From CAXQZM01 sp965229645 (GTDB lineage: Bacteria; Pseudomonadota; Alphaproteobacteria; UBA7985), in assembly GCA_965229645.1 (NCBI GenBank), contig OZ245893.1:2046001-2110000 (forward strand): 64,000 nt of DNA. The letters are read 5' to 3'. A program made the translations under genes and the position numbers. The notes beneath the pieces are model-generated. The model was not told the origin of the DNA. It searched no databases and was given only the letters and a program-made list of their open reading frames with translations. Positions 25,101 through 31,004 of the stretch are shown here, in pieces (position 1 is the stretch's first letter; each line of letters starts with the position of its first letter).

Positions 25101-26651
25101 CAAATCGTTCTCTATACTGGTGACCACGATCAGGTGCAGGCCTTTACTGTCCCATCCAGCGAAGTCGTTTTCGGCAATCGAACGGTGACGTTCGCGCCCG
25201 CGAACGCGCTGGCCAATAGCAGTGAGTTCTATGTCAAGATCACGGCAGGTACCGTGACGGATGCGGCCGATGCCCTCAACCCCTTTGGCGGGATTGACGA
25301 TGCCGAAACTTGGGCCTTCACAACCGCAGCGCTGGATCTGGCGGCGCCCCAAATCGTCAACCTCTCTCCCGCGGCGGGGGCTAGCAATGTGGCAATCGAC
25401 ACGGCACTGGCGATCACCTTTGATGAGGATGTTGCGGCGGGCGACGGCACCTTCACCCTCTACGCCCTGCCAGACAACGCGGTCGTTGAACGCCTTGATG
25501 TCGCCAGCAATGCGGTAACCATCTCCGCTAACCGTGTCACGATCTCCCCCAGCGCACCTCTGCCCGTCAGCACCGACTTTTACCTCCTTATCTCCGATGG
25601 GGCGCTCGTCGATACGGCGCCGACGCCGAACGCCTTTGCGGGCATCACCGATTCCAGTACTTGGGCTTTCACTACTGAGGCGGAGGGTGAATTCAGCGCC
25701 GAGCAAGTCAGCCTGATCGAAACATCCTTGCTGGTCGCCGATACCATGGCGGCCCAGCCCCTGAACGCCGCAGCCTATTCCTTGTCGCAAAGTGCCCCTG
25801 GCGGTGGTGGCCTGGATGGCAAGTACCCCCCGCACGAGAATATCTATATTGGCCAACTGCACATCCTGTCGGGACGCGAAGGCAGCGGTGGGTTTTCTCT
25901 GGTCGATTGGTTCACCTACGGGATCGCCGACGCCGACCTGGATGCCGAATTGTCAGGGGACGGGCTGCTGGGTTACGCCACCTTCGGTACCGAACTGCGC
26001 AAGACTCAGGACGAGGTGGCAGGCCTCATCTACGGCATCGAAGTTTCTGAATGGACCTACGAGGATGAGCCCGATGTTGATCGCACGGGCCTATCCTTCG
26101 GCTATTACCAGGGCAAGTCCTTCGACGACCTCATCGCCACAGGCTCGGCCATTTTGACCGTGTCAAACAATGAATTCCTGGACGAGCAGGACGCGACGGG
26201 TGACGCCCTATCAACGCGCCTGCTGCTCAATGGCGAATTGCGCGGCAAGCAGCAGTACGAGGATGGCAGTTCTTTGGTCCCGTTCGCCAATTTGTTCTAC
26301 GCAATCGAGTCCATGGACGATTTCCAGTACAGCAACGGCAGCTGGGTGGACGCCGCTACGGTGACCGTTGGACGTTATAGCCTGGGTGTGGAGTATCAAT
26401 CCAAGGCCCATACGCAAGGACGATATGTGATTCGCGGCTCCCTCGGTCAAACCTTTGGTGCGGAGGAAATCACCTTAAGCGACGGGACGGTTTATACGCC
26501 CAATGAAGATGTAACTGGCACCGTAACCTTCGGCTGGCATCCCCCGCCCCAGGGCGATTCCCGAACCAGCATCGAATTGACCATTGAAGGGCTGGGGGAT
26601 TCCGACAGCGAAGTCATCCGCCTCGATGGCAATTGGGATCGGGCCTATTAG
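13149..26651 (+). CDS. Giant repetitive surface protein: DUF285/BspA repeats, Ig-like domains, autotransporter-like barrel
   Basis: About 4,500 residues. In order (numbered from the TTG at 13149): signal peptide ending PQARA (to ~38); six 378-residue units from residue 76 to ~2195. Each unit has a DUF285/BspA-like half (FNRDISSWDTAQVQDMEGMF-type motifs) and a Big_5/SbsA-type Ig half (LSLTFNEAVQSG...WTFTT). About six more Big_5-like domains follow (~2197-2891), then ten Big_1/invasin-like Ig domains (~2893-3943; motifs DQYGNNL, DGTYTA), then two more Big_5 (~3946-4178). The C-terminal ~320 residues alternate short polar and hydrophobic strands and end in an aromatic residue (DRAY), as in autotransporter barrels. 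Expected role: surface adhesin, exported by Sec and anchored by its own barrel. The natural start is probably ATG 13145, off frame by the poly-G run; TTG 13149 is the only in-frame alternative and gives a signal without positive charge. Confidence 0.85.
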   Translation: MVYFLNVLQLWWIFLPFAGGGGTLAALLALLLTPQARADVPAECDINLLGDITTLAQTQDSSSPCYGKLIVSQEDFDAVGSSTAAQVSGGTVGESGGSGSGTFAIEHEGVTYEASQWYTGNITNMRYYFYGVTDLSFVGDISGWDTSKVESMASMFRNSGNLTSDIGGWDVSSVENMGSTFTNSDFNQSLSSWDTSSVTNMGYMFDRAAAFNSDLITSTGGWNTSNVTNMKYMFWNATSFNRDISSWDTAQVQDMEGMFLDAGSFDQNISGWNVGLISSEPENFAEGTNENWTSDEQPQWSTDGAINHPQVLDVSPATGAEGVAPKPDLSLTFNEAVQSGNGSLVLYEEFGTEIERFDVSQASDVLFDGTKVTFTPSSNLAYATSYYVLIDEGAILDTDDPGNAYAGIEDSRTWTFTTRGECVVDADSPVLFLGPTDDPTSDCYNQLVVTQAAFDAVGSSTAAQVSGGTVGESGGSGSGTFAIEHEGVTYEASQWYTGNITNMRYYFYGVTDLSFVGDISGWDTSKVESMASMFRNSGNLTSDIGDWDVSSVENMGSTFTNSDFNQSLSNWNTSSVTNMGYMFDRAAAFNSDLITSTGGWNTSNVTNMKYMFWNATSFNRDISSWDTAQVQDMEGMFLDAGSFDQNISGWNVGLISSEPENFAEGTNENWTSDEQPQWNTDGAINHPQVLDVSPATGAEGVAPKPDLSLTFNEAVQSGNGSLVLYEEFGTEIERFDVSQASDVLFDGTKVTFTPSSNLAYATSYYVLIDEGAILDTDDPGNAYAGIEDSRTWTFTTRGECVVDADSPVLFLGPTDDPTSDCYNQLVVTQAAFDAVGSSTAAQVSGGTVGESGGSGSGTFAIEHEGVTYEASQWYTGNITNMRYYFYGVTDLSFVGDISGWDTSKVESMASMFRNSGNLTSDIGDWDVSSVENMGSTFTNSDFNQSLSSWDTSSVTNMGYMFDRAAAFNSDLITSAGGWNTSNVTNMKRMFKNAESFNRDISSWDTAQVQDMEGMFLDAGSFDQNISGWNVGLISSEPENFAVGTNENWTSDEQPQWSTDGAINHPQVLDVSPATGAEGVAPKPDLSLTFNEAVQSGSGSLVLYEEFGTEIERFDVSQASDVLFDGAKVTFTPSSNLAYATSYYVLIDEGAILDTDDPGNAYAGIEDSRTWTFTTRGECVVDADSPVLFLGPTDDPTSDCYNQLVVTQAAFDAVGSSTAAQVSGGTVGESGGSGSGAFAIEHEGVTYEASQWYTGNITNMRYYFYGVTDLSFVGDISGWDTSKVESMASMFRNSGNLTSDIGDWDVSSVENMGSTFTNSDFNQSLSNWDTSSVTNMGYMFDRAAAFNSDLITSTGGWNTSNVTNMKYMFWNATSFNRDISSWDTAQVQDMEGMFLDAGSFDQNISGWNVGLISSEPENFAAGTNENWTSDEQPQWSTDGAINHPQVLDVSPATGAEGVAPKPDLSLTFNEAVQSGSGSLVLYEEFGTEIERFDVSQASDVLFDGAKVTFTPSSNLAYATSYYVLIDEGAILDTDDPGNAYAGIEDSRTWTFTTRGECVVDADSPVLFLGPTDDPTSDCYNQLVVTQAAFDAVGSSTAAQVSGGTVGESGESGSGTFAIEHEGVTYEASQWYTGNITNMRYYFYGVTDLSFVGDISGWDTSKVESMASMFRNSGNLTSDIGDWDVSSVENMGSTFTNSDFNQSLSSWDTSSVTNMGYMFDRAAAFNSDLITSTGGWNTSNVTNMKYMFWNATSFNRDISSWDTAQVQDMEGMFLDAGSFDQNISGWNVGLISSEPENFAEGTNENWTSDEQPQWSTDGATSNPQLLQVFPADQAVRVDLRPELVLTFNEDVQAGDGSIVLYDDLNTQIDSFDVTDTSQVEFTGSEVSFVPSTDLAEFTNFYVLVPSTAVADMSGNTYAGIQSSRTWTFRTRGKDECEVDSDNLVLFLGPTDDPTSDCYNQLVVTQAAFDAVGSSTAAQVSGGTVGESGGSGSGAFAIEHEGVTYEASQWYTGNITNMRYYFYGVTDLSFVGDISGWDTSKVESMASMFRNSGNLTSDIGGWDVSSVENMGSTFTNSDFNQSLSSWDTSSVANMGYMFDRAAVFNSDLITSAGGWNTSNVTNMKYMFWNATSFNRDISSWDTTQVQDMEGMFLDAGSFDQNISGWNVGLISSEPENFAVGTNENWTSDEQPIWGQDATNNPLIVNLSPLDDATDVAVIDTSFVVTFDRNVSVGSGNIRFYNSNDELMNDFAVTDADQVRFSERTVTISPLSSLIGGTDYYVEIGDDAIKSASGDETFAGISDAQTWNFTTAADTSAPRELSRSPEGNGLGLDTNLVLTFDEAVARGDGAILLYTSSGDLVEQFGPESSAVTLSDATVTIDPTLSLIQDTGYYVVVEEDALRDTATAPNSFSGIGANDWTFTTGIDAVAPTVLTYFPAQDATEVEVLTQLQLTFDEEVQKGALGQKISLIDETLATIQQFDAGEADENFVVAGKTVTLRLDKSLTEHRKYHVTIDSGAIQDLAGLAFGGISESTTWSFTTGTDTSPPEWQTVSPNQDGEPAGLSSDLIITFNEPVQWGTAQMHLFLTAQAADGPVESFASGSGHVDIIGNTVTLDPSLNLNADSDYYVVIEAGALTDTADAKTAFGGLAAPDADPDAWTFATGDDSVRPQLQSSSPAVGTTGVEVDTDISLTFDESVVLLDGGNFVLYQGSVEVARFDLPSERVSVAGDTVTIDLIDSLAGMQTYNLRISDTALTDASGNGYLGLLDDSFAFETAADAIAPALLGVSPQDDEAGVETDLTLAFNEQVQWDRAGGSIDLYASDGSLIQSFSETNNASAVAFGDQTVTISPSVPLHASSGFYVVVAATALADTSQNAFGGITAPSDGGTSWSFQTRAVSLSDSFLVVSRTTQVANGTDSIDVTVTLEDTNGDPAPGQAVLILRGEDGTVPVDSVSVVDAGNGTYTARLTSTQAGQEIIAARVDGDDLTSGTKTVTFLADSDNLDLQASTIEMADGINSATANGSDSLTVHVTVVDAGGNGVASRDVRIFRDGVEEGRASEEENGLYSLEFRSTVAGTEQISAQVDGQDVLTSDGSASQTVAVTFEADTTNIDLLQSTIEASDTLVVVGDEDGDGATVTVTVRDGNANGVSGQAIVILVDDAAHQGAITDQGDGRYSATLTATHAGTRVIKATVNDDYILTATGTATQTLDLTFAPGSISLATTTVLASPDQVATEGADDPHALITVRARDQYGNNLTQGGEAVTISTTFGTVSGATDQGDGSYALTDNSDGTYTAELRSNNAGDALITARVGGQALTSANATETVTFLEGAPDANQSSFTLSANQIVADGTSTAEIRIEVKDSAGNAVTSGNDLVVVSTNLGTINDASDNGDGTYRLAHAGGGIYTATLTSGTQTGTATITANLNNAPLSADNPEVEFVAGAADAGASTLMAAADTIVADGKATLALTVQAKDAYGNNLSQGGDTVTVATDLGSIEGDVQDQGDGTYTATLRAGNTAGTATVTATLGGEALVDTAVVAFTGDATSINFADSTLDVNTARPAVGEGADDGVTVTVALRDTNGNPVGSQTVDILTDFGVSFVAVEDTSGTYKAQVTSPDARQATISASVGGQALDDVATVVFTGDASAVDTAAASFAVTSASALADGTSSVDLTVTVVDGSGQGVVEQTVEIVVQAGSAVVGPVQDQLDGTYVAALTSSVAGTVTLGARVNGEELDTTVEVTFTGDEDNVDLADARIELLSTSGQALADDTEEIEVKVTVLDRDGKGVSGQTVSIESSLDGVTRGPTEDKLDGTYVIALTSSVVGEATLSARVQGSLIDQTLAVVFTGDEGAIDRDASALTLTSASAQASADGEEAIEVTVTILDDAGRGVSGQTVGLTSAPLSLVIGAVEDRLDGTYVADVRSNNVGETTLTASVNGQSLTSGGVVVTFTEPVDDTPPQIAGLSPSAGQQDVAIDTALTVTFDEDVLPGSGQIVLYTGDHDQVQAFTVPSSEVVFGNRTVTFAPANALANSSEFYVKITAGTVTDAADALNPFGGIDDAETWAFTTAALDLAAPQIVNLSPAAGASNVAIDTALAITFDEDVAAGDGTFTLYALPDNAVVERLDVASNAVTISANRVTISPSAPLPVSTDFYLLISDGALVDTAPTPNAFAGITDSSTWAFTTEAEGEFSAEQVSLIETSLLVADTMAAQPLNAAAYSLSQSAPGGGGLDGKYPPHENIYIGQLHILSGREGSGGFSLVDWFTYGIADADLDAELSGDGLLGYATFGTELRKTQDEVAGLIYGIEVSEWTYEDEPDVDRTGLSFGYYQGKSFDDLIATGSAILTVSNNEFLDEQDATGDALSTRLLLNGELRGKQQYEDGSSLVPFANLFYAIESMDDFQYSNGSWVDAATVTVGRYSLGVEYQSKAHTQGRYVIRGSLGQTFGAEEITLSDGTVYTPNEDVTGTVTFGWHPPPQGDSRTSIELTIEGLGDSDSEVIRLDGNWDRAY
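13203..13213 (+). repeat. Poly-G tract (11 G) in signal-peptide codons
   Basis: Eleven consecutive G residues at the junction of the charged and hydrophobic parts of the signal peptide. From ATG 13145 the frame with 11 G ends at 13282 after 45 codons. With 10 G the same ATG reads SKRPPTLVDLPPVRRGGG and on into TLAALLALLLTPQARA, an excellent signal peptide. The run is therefore a candidate slipped-strand switch. A homopolymer sequencing error is the main alternative. Confidence 0.85.
13374..19740 (+). repeat. Six near-identical 1134-bp coding repeats
   Basis: The string TTCGATGCTGTAGGGTCGTC recurs at 13374, 14508, 15642, 16776, 17910 and 19044, always exactly 1134 bp apart. Each unit codes for one DUF285 block and one Ig-like block. 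Units differ by scattered point changes such as GGD/GGG or STGG/SAGG codons. The Ig half of unit 5 (about 18600-18950) and what follows unit 6 are strongly diverged while keeping the frame. Such repeats allow unit gain or loss by recombination and will confuse short-read assembly. Confidence 0.97.
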
Positions 26652-26831
26652 CCTCGATGGAGCGTTTTATCCCAAAGGCCATTTGCAACGGCCCCTGAAT
26701 CCACGTTCTGGGGCCACGCGCGCCCAATTGATCGCTCGGTTTTGCATCGACCGACGGCCCCACGAGTCAAACCTTTGCGGCCTTGGTTTTACCTCCCGTC
26801 CGTCGCTTGCTCTCGTGCCTTTGCGCGCCTA
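26652..26831. other. Non-coding stretch after the giant gene
   Basis: No convincing gene. It contains a GGCCCC/GGGGCC hairpin (26690-26715) and a stretch near 26728-26760 (ATCGACCGACGGCCCC) related to one at 12421-12450 before the giant gene. No clear T-run terminator is seen. Confidence 0.5.
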
Positions 26832-27082
26832 AGACCAGCGGCGACTGAAAATGACTCTTTTGATCGCTGGTATATGGGCCGCGACTGCGGCCCCCGAAGC
26901 GGCCCCGAGATCAGCTAAGAAAGCGCCTCGGGGTGTAAGCGAAGGCCCCGTCATGCGGTCGGGCTGAGCGAGCGCAGCGAGCGAGTAGAGACCGCAACCC
27001 AAAAAAAGCCGAAACACGAAGCGTTTCTGCCGTGAGACACAAAACGGCCAAAAAAGTGTCAACTTTTTTGGCCGTTGGTATA
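26832..27082 (+). repeat. TACCAG repeat copy B, with internal insertion
   Basis: Starts at the diverged left end ACCAGCGGCG and ends with TTTTTTGGCCGTTGGTATAA. It is longer than the standard 197 bp because about 55 bp (GAGCGAGCGCAGCGAGCGAG and neighbours) are inserted in the middle. The right end points at lepA and lies 11 bp before its ATG. TGGTATAAG there reads as an extended -10 box whose start point would be close to the lepA ATG. Confidence 0.88.
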
Positions 27083-27092
27083 AGACCGCGCC

Positions 27093-28916
27093 ATGTCGCC
27101 AGCCTCGGTCATTACAGATATCCCGCAAAGCCGGGTGCGCAACTTTGCCATCATTGCCCATATCGACCATGGCAAGTCCACCTTGGCCGACCGCATGATC
27201 CAACTCACGGGAACCCTCTCGGATCGTGAAATGAAGGATCAGGTGCTCGATTCGATGGAGTTGGAGCGCGAACGGGGCATCACGATCAAGTCAAACTCGG
27301 TCCGAATCGAATACCAAGGAACCGACGGCGCGCTCTACGCGCTCAACTTGATCGACACGCCAGGCCATGTCGATTTTGCCTACGAAGTGTCCCGCTCCCT
27401 TTCCGCTTGCGAGGGGTCGATCCTGCTGGTCGATGCCTCGCAAGGGGTGGAGGCGCAGACCCTTGCCAACGTCTATCTGGCCCTCGACAACGATCACGAA
27501 ATCATCCCTGTCCTCAACAAAATCGATCTGCCCGCTGCGGACCCCGCGCGCGTCAAGCAGCAAATTGCCGACGTGATCGGTCTCGATGCTTCTGCGGCCC
27601 TAGCGGTTTCGGGCAAAACAGGCGCGGGCGTGCCCGAGGTCTTGCAGCAAATCATCGACCTTGTTCCCGCCCCCGCGGGCGATCCCGCGGGCGCAACCCA
27701 GGCCCTGCTGGTCGATGCTTGGTACGACGCGTACCTCGGCGTGATTATTTTGGTTCGTCTTGTCGAAGGAACCTTAAAGAAGGGCCAGAAAATTCGGTTC
27801 ATGGACTCCAAGGCCACCTACGACATCGACCGCATCGGCGTGTTCCGCCCCGAGCGGGTCGAGGGCACGATCCTCAAAGCGGGCGAACTGGGCTATGTGA
27901 CCGCAGGCATCAAGAACGTAGCGGATTGCCAGATCGGCGATACGATTACCGATGAGCGCAAGCCCGCCGCCGCGCCCTTGGCGGGCTTTAAGCCCTCCGT
28001 CCCCGTGGTATTCTGCGGATTGTATCCCTCGGACGCCGCCCAATTCGACGAATTGCGCGCCAGTTTAGAAAAATTGGCGCTCAACGATGCGTCGTTCCAC
28101 TTTGAAACCGAAAGTTCGGCGGCGCTCGGTTTCGGGTTTCGCTGCGGGTTCCTGGGCCTGCTGCATTTGGAGATCATCCAAGAGCGGCTGAGCCGGGAAT
28201 TCAACTTAGATTTGGTCACGACCGCGCCGTCGGTCGTCTATCGGCTGCACCTGACCGACGGCAGCGAGCAGTTGATGCACAACCCCGTCGATATGCCCGA
28301 CGTCCAAAAGATCGAGCGCATCGAGGAACCCTGGATTCGGGCGACGATTCTCGTCCCCGACGAACATCTGGGGGCGATTTTGAAGCTGTGCGAGGAACGG
28401 CGGGGCATCCAAACCCAGCTCACCTACGCAGGCGCGCGGGCCTTGCTCGAGTACGAACTGCCGCTCAACGAAGTCGTGTTTGACTTTTACGATCGTCTCA
28501 AATCGGTATCGCGCGGCTACGCTTCATTCAACTACGAGCCCCTTGGCACCCGCGAAGGCGATTTGGTCAAGGTCAGTCTTTTGGTCAACCAAGATCCCAT
28601 CGACGCCCTGGCCCTCATGGTTCATCGGACCAAAGCCGAAGCGCGCGGGCGGCATCTCTGCGAAAAACTCAAGCAGCTGATCCCCCGGCAACTGTTCAAA
28701 ATCGCCATTCAGGCGGCGATCGGCGGGAAGGTCATCGCCCGGGAAACGGTGTCGGCCTTGCGCAAGGATGTAACCGCCAAATGCTACGGCGGCGATGCCA
28801 CGCGCAAAAAGAAACTGCTGGAAAAACAAAAGGAAGGCAAGAAACGCATGCGCTCCATCGGCAATGTCGATATCCCGCAGAGCGCTTTTATTGCTGCCTT
28901 AAAGATGGAGTCCTAA
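27093..28916 (+). CDS. lepA: Elongation factor 4 (LepA)
   Basis: Ribosome-bound translational GTPase of 607 residues, the usual length. It is linked to back-translocation and ribosome assembly under stress. GTPase motifs: G1 AHIDHGKST, G2 RGITI, G3 DTPGH, G4 NKID. EF-G-like domains II, III and V follow, and the LepA-specific C-terminal domain ends GKKRMRSIGNVDIPQSAF. Start ATG 27093 has no visible Shine-Dalgarno sequence; the upstream 250 bp is a TACCAG repeat whose terminal TATAAG lies 8 nt before the ATG. Translation could be leaderless or weak (inference). The gene stands alone, convergent with a small minus-strand gene. Confidence 0.97.
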   Translation: MSPASVITDIPQSRVRNFAIIAHIDHGKSTLADRMIQLTGTLSDREMKDQVLDSMELERERGITIKSNSVRIEYQGTDGALYALNLIDTPGHVDFAYEVSRSLSACEGSILLVDASQGVEAQTLANVYLALDNDHEIIPVLNKIDLPAADPARVKQQIADVIGLDASAALAVSGKTGAGVPEVLQQIIDLVPAPAGDPAGATQALLVDAWYDAYLGVIILVRLVEGTLKKGQKIRFMDSKATYDIDRIGVFRPERVEGTILKAGELGYVTAGIKNVADCQIGDTITDERKPAAAPLAGFKPSVPVVFCGLYPSDAAQFDELRASLEKLALNDASFHFETESSAALGFGFRCGFLGLLHLEIIQERLSREFNLDLVTTAPSVVYRLHLTDGSEQLMHNPVDMPDVQKIERIEEPWIRATILVPDEHLGAILKLCEERRGIQTQLTYAGARALLEYELPLNEVVFDFYDRLKSVSRGYASFNYEPLGTREGDLVKVSLLVNQDPIDALALMVHRTKAEARGRHLCEKLKQLIPRQLFKIAIQAAIGGKVIARETVSALRKDVTAKCYGGDATRKKKLLEKQKEGKKRMRSIGNVDIPQSAFIAALKMES

Positions 28917-28919
28917 AAG

Positions 28920-28999
28920 CAGGCTCCAAGCCCGCAGGGAACGTTCGCCTAAAAAAAACGCGGATTCCAAGCCCGAAAGGGACAGGGACTATCCGCGTT
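28920..28999. repeat. Two copies of the TCCAAG hairpin repeat
   Basis: First a short copy GGCTCCAAGCCCGCAGGGAA, then AACGCGGAT (28957-28965) pairing perfectly with ATCCGCGTT (28991-28999) around TCCAAGCCCGAAAGGGAC. The family recurs at 10036-10227, 36658-36712 and 60461-60515. It follows lepA directly and may help end or protect its transcript. Confidence 0.7.
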
Positions 29000-29007
29000 C
29001 AAAAACG

Positions 29008-29034
29008 CCAAGCGAGCCCAAAAGGCTCGCTTGG
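29008..29034. terminator. Hairpin between convergent genes
   Basis: CCAAGCGAGCC-CAAAA-GGCTCGCTTGG, an 11-bp perfect stem, midway between lepA (plus) and the small gene at 29043 (minus). It has no long T-run on either side, so termination would be weak or assisted by the preceding stem at 28957-28999. Confidence 0.55.
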
Positions 29035-29042
29035 ACCTTGAC

Positions 29043-29231
29043 TTAGCGCGCGCGGCGCTTTGAAATCGGGGTGGCTTCGGCTTTCAAGTAGAACTTATCC
29101 CACTGATCCCATTTTTGGCGCGTGCGTTCTTGCTCGCCCTGGATTTCCGCCATGGTGCGCACCAAGCCGCCATGATTGCTGGGCAGAGGCCAAGCGGTGT
29201 TGCGGCTTACAGAGTTGAGTTGATTGATCAT
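29043..29231 (-). CDS. Small conserved-looking protein, 62 residues
   Basis: Starts at ATG 29231, preceded by GGAGGAGG at ideal spacing (29235-29245), which makes translation convincing. The protein (MINQLNSVSRNTAWPLPSNH, then a charged EIQGEQERTRQKWDQWDKFY segment and basic tail KRRAR) is polar, with no membrane segment and a probable central helix. I do not recognise a family. It is divergent from coaBC, 119 bp apart, and convergent with lepA. Confidence 0.7.
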   Translation of the reverse strand: MINQLNSVSRNTAWPLPSNHGGLVRTMAEIQGEQERTRQKWDQWDKFYLKAEATPISKRRAR

Positions 29232-29350
29232 GGGAACCTCCTCCATCAACAATGGGGTTAAGTGTGGTTTGAGAAACAGACTTGGCCTGTTCTGAGTCGC
29301 CCCTAGAGGGGGTATCGCCAGGGCGCGAACGCAATGATAGAGGGGCAGCT

Positions 29351-30544
29351 ATGCACGTTCTGCTTATCATCACGGGCGGGATCGCCGCCTACAAAACGCC
29401 CGAGTTGGTACGGCGTCTGCGCGAGCAGGGCATGCGGGTGACTTGCGTCGTCACGCAGGCGGCCCAGCAGTTTGTAACGCCCCTGGCCCTAAGCGCCGTG
29501 AGTGAGGCGCCCGTCTACGACGACCTTTGGGATCTACGTGATGAACGCGACATGGGGCATATTCGCCTCAGTCGCGAGGCCGATACGATTCTGATCGCCC
29601 CCGCCAGCGCCGATTTTATCGCCAAGGTCGCGCTGGGCTTGGCCGACGATCTGGGCAGTGCCCTCTTGCTTGCGGCGGATAAGCCCGCCCTGTTCGCGCC
29701 CGCCATGAACCATCGCATGTGGCACAATCCCGCCACGCAGCGCAACGTCGAACGCTTGCGCCAGGACGGCCATACCCTGATCGACCCCGATGTCGGGGAC
29801 ATGGCCTGCGGTGAATTTGGGCCAGGGCGCCTGCCAGAGATTTCCGAACTTGTGGCGGCGGTCAGCGCGCACGCCTCCCCTCGAGCGCCAAAACCCCTGA
29901 CGGGCACGCACGCGCTCATCACCAGCGGGCCGACGGTGGAGGCGCTGGATCCCGTGCGCTATGTATCCAACCATTCCAGCGGCAAGCAGGGCTGGGCCAT
30001 CGCGCAGGCCTTGATCCAAGCGGGGGCCAAGGTCACCTTGATTTCTGGACCCACCCATCTGCCGCGCCTGAGCGATCCGAACGGCAGCGTCCAGGTGGAC
30101 GTGACGAGCGCGGACAGCATGTTGGCCGCCGCCGAAGCTGCCCTGCCCGCGTCCATCTTGATCGCCGTCGCTGCGGTCGCGGACTATCGGCCCCAAACCG
30201 TCGCCGACCAGAAAATGAAGAAGCAGGCTGGACCTTTGACTCTGGAGCTTGTGCCGACCCGCGACATCCTCACGACCCTGTGCCAGCACGCGAATCGGCC
30301 GCAGCTGACCGTCGGCTTTGCCGCCGAAACGGGCGATCTGCATGCTAAGGCCTCGGCAAAACGGGCCAAGAAAGGGTGCGACTGGTTGCTTGCCAACGAT
30401 GTAGGAGCCAATCCTCATATTTTTGGCGGCGATCAAAACCAGATCCTGTTCTTAAGCGAGGGGGATCCTGAGTACTGGCCCCTACAGTCCAAATCCGCCG
30501 TCGCCCAAACCTTAGTTCGACGCCTTGTCGCGCACTTTGCCTAA
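29351..30544 (+). CDS. coaBC: Bifunctional CoaBC (phosphopantothenoylcysteine synthetase/decarboxylase)
   Basis: Two consecutive steps of coenzyme A synthesis: CTP-dependent ligation of cysteine to 4'-phosphopantothenate and FMN-dependent decarboxylation. The start at ATG 29351 (MHVLLIITGGIAAYKTPELV) gives 397 residues, as usual. CoaC half (1-~180): flavin-binding GGIAAYK, PAMNHRMW, and the catalytic Cys region MACGEFGPGRL. CoaB half: ALITSGPTVEALDPVRYVSN, and the DQKMKKQ and LVPTRDIL motifs. First gene of a tight operon with dut, a moeB-like gene and an acyltransferase gene. Confidence 0.96.
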   Translation: MHVLLIITGGIAAYKTPELVRRLREQGMRVTCVVTQAAQQFVTPLALSAVSEAPVYDDLWDLRDERDMGHIRLSREADTILIAPASADFIAKVALGLADDLGSALLLAADKPALFAPAMNHRMWHNPATQRNVERLRQDGHTLIDPDVGDMACGEFGPGRLPEISELVAAVSAHASPRAPKPLTGTHALITSGPTVEALDPVRYVSNHSSGKQGWAIAQALIQAGAKVTLISGPTHLPRLSDPNGSVQVDVTSADSMLAAAEAALPASILIAVAAVADYRPQTVADQKMKKQAGPLTLELVPTRDILTTLCQHANRPQLTVGFAAETGDLHAKASAKRAKKGCDWLLANDVGANPHIFGGDQNQILFLSEGDPEYWPLQSKSAVAQTLVRRLVAHFA

Positions 30545-30569
30545 ACGACAACCTCCAGGACCCAAGGCC

Positions 30570-31004
30570 TTGCACGTTTCCCTGATCTGGTTGCCCCACG
30601 GTGCGGGACTAGACCTGCCGCGCTACGCTACCTCGGGCAGCGCGGGCGTCGATTTGCCTTTGGCCGAGGAGCTGACCCTGGCCCCTGGTGCCAGGGCCTT
30701 GGCCTCAACGGGCCTGGCCCTGGCCATTCCTGCAGGCTTTGAGGGTCAAATCAGGCCGCGATCTGGGCTATCGATCACCCACGGCCTCACCGTTCTCAAC
30801 GCCCCAGGCACGATCGATTCCGACTATCGCGGCGAGATCAAGGTTCCCCTCATCAATCTGGGCCAGGCACAGCTGACCCTGACCCGGGGCCAACGAATCG
30901 CCCAAGTGATTTTCGCCCCTGTCGTGCAAGCCCAGTTCTGCCTGCGCGATGATCTCGGCGAAACGGCGCGGGGCGCAGGAGGCTTTGGATCGACAGGTGA
31001 CTGA
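30570..31004 (+). CDS. dut: dUTP diphosphatase
   Basis: Homotrimeric enzyme that splits dUTP to dUMP and pyrophosphate, keeping uracil out of DNA and feeding dTMP synthesis. All five motifs are visible: AGVDL, RPRSGLSITHG, NAPGTIDSDYRGE, QRIAQVIF and the C-terminal arm RGAGGFGST. TTG 30570 (144 residues) has AGGA 9 nt upstream and matches normal N-termini; an upstream TTG at 30525 overlapping coaBC is the alternative. It sits just after coaBC, a pairing (coaBC-dut) common in bacteria, and overlaps the next gene by 8 bp. Confidence 0.95.
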   Translation: MHVSLIWLPHGAGLDLPRYATSGSAGVDLPLAEELTLAPGARALASTGLALAIPAGFEGQIRPRSGLSITHGLTVLNAPGTIDSDYRGEIKVPLINLGQAQLTLTRGQRIAQVIFAPVVQAQFCLRDDLGETARGAGGFGSTGD

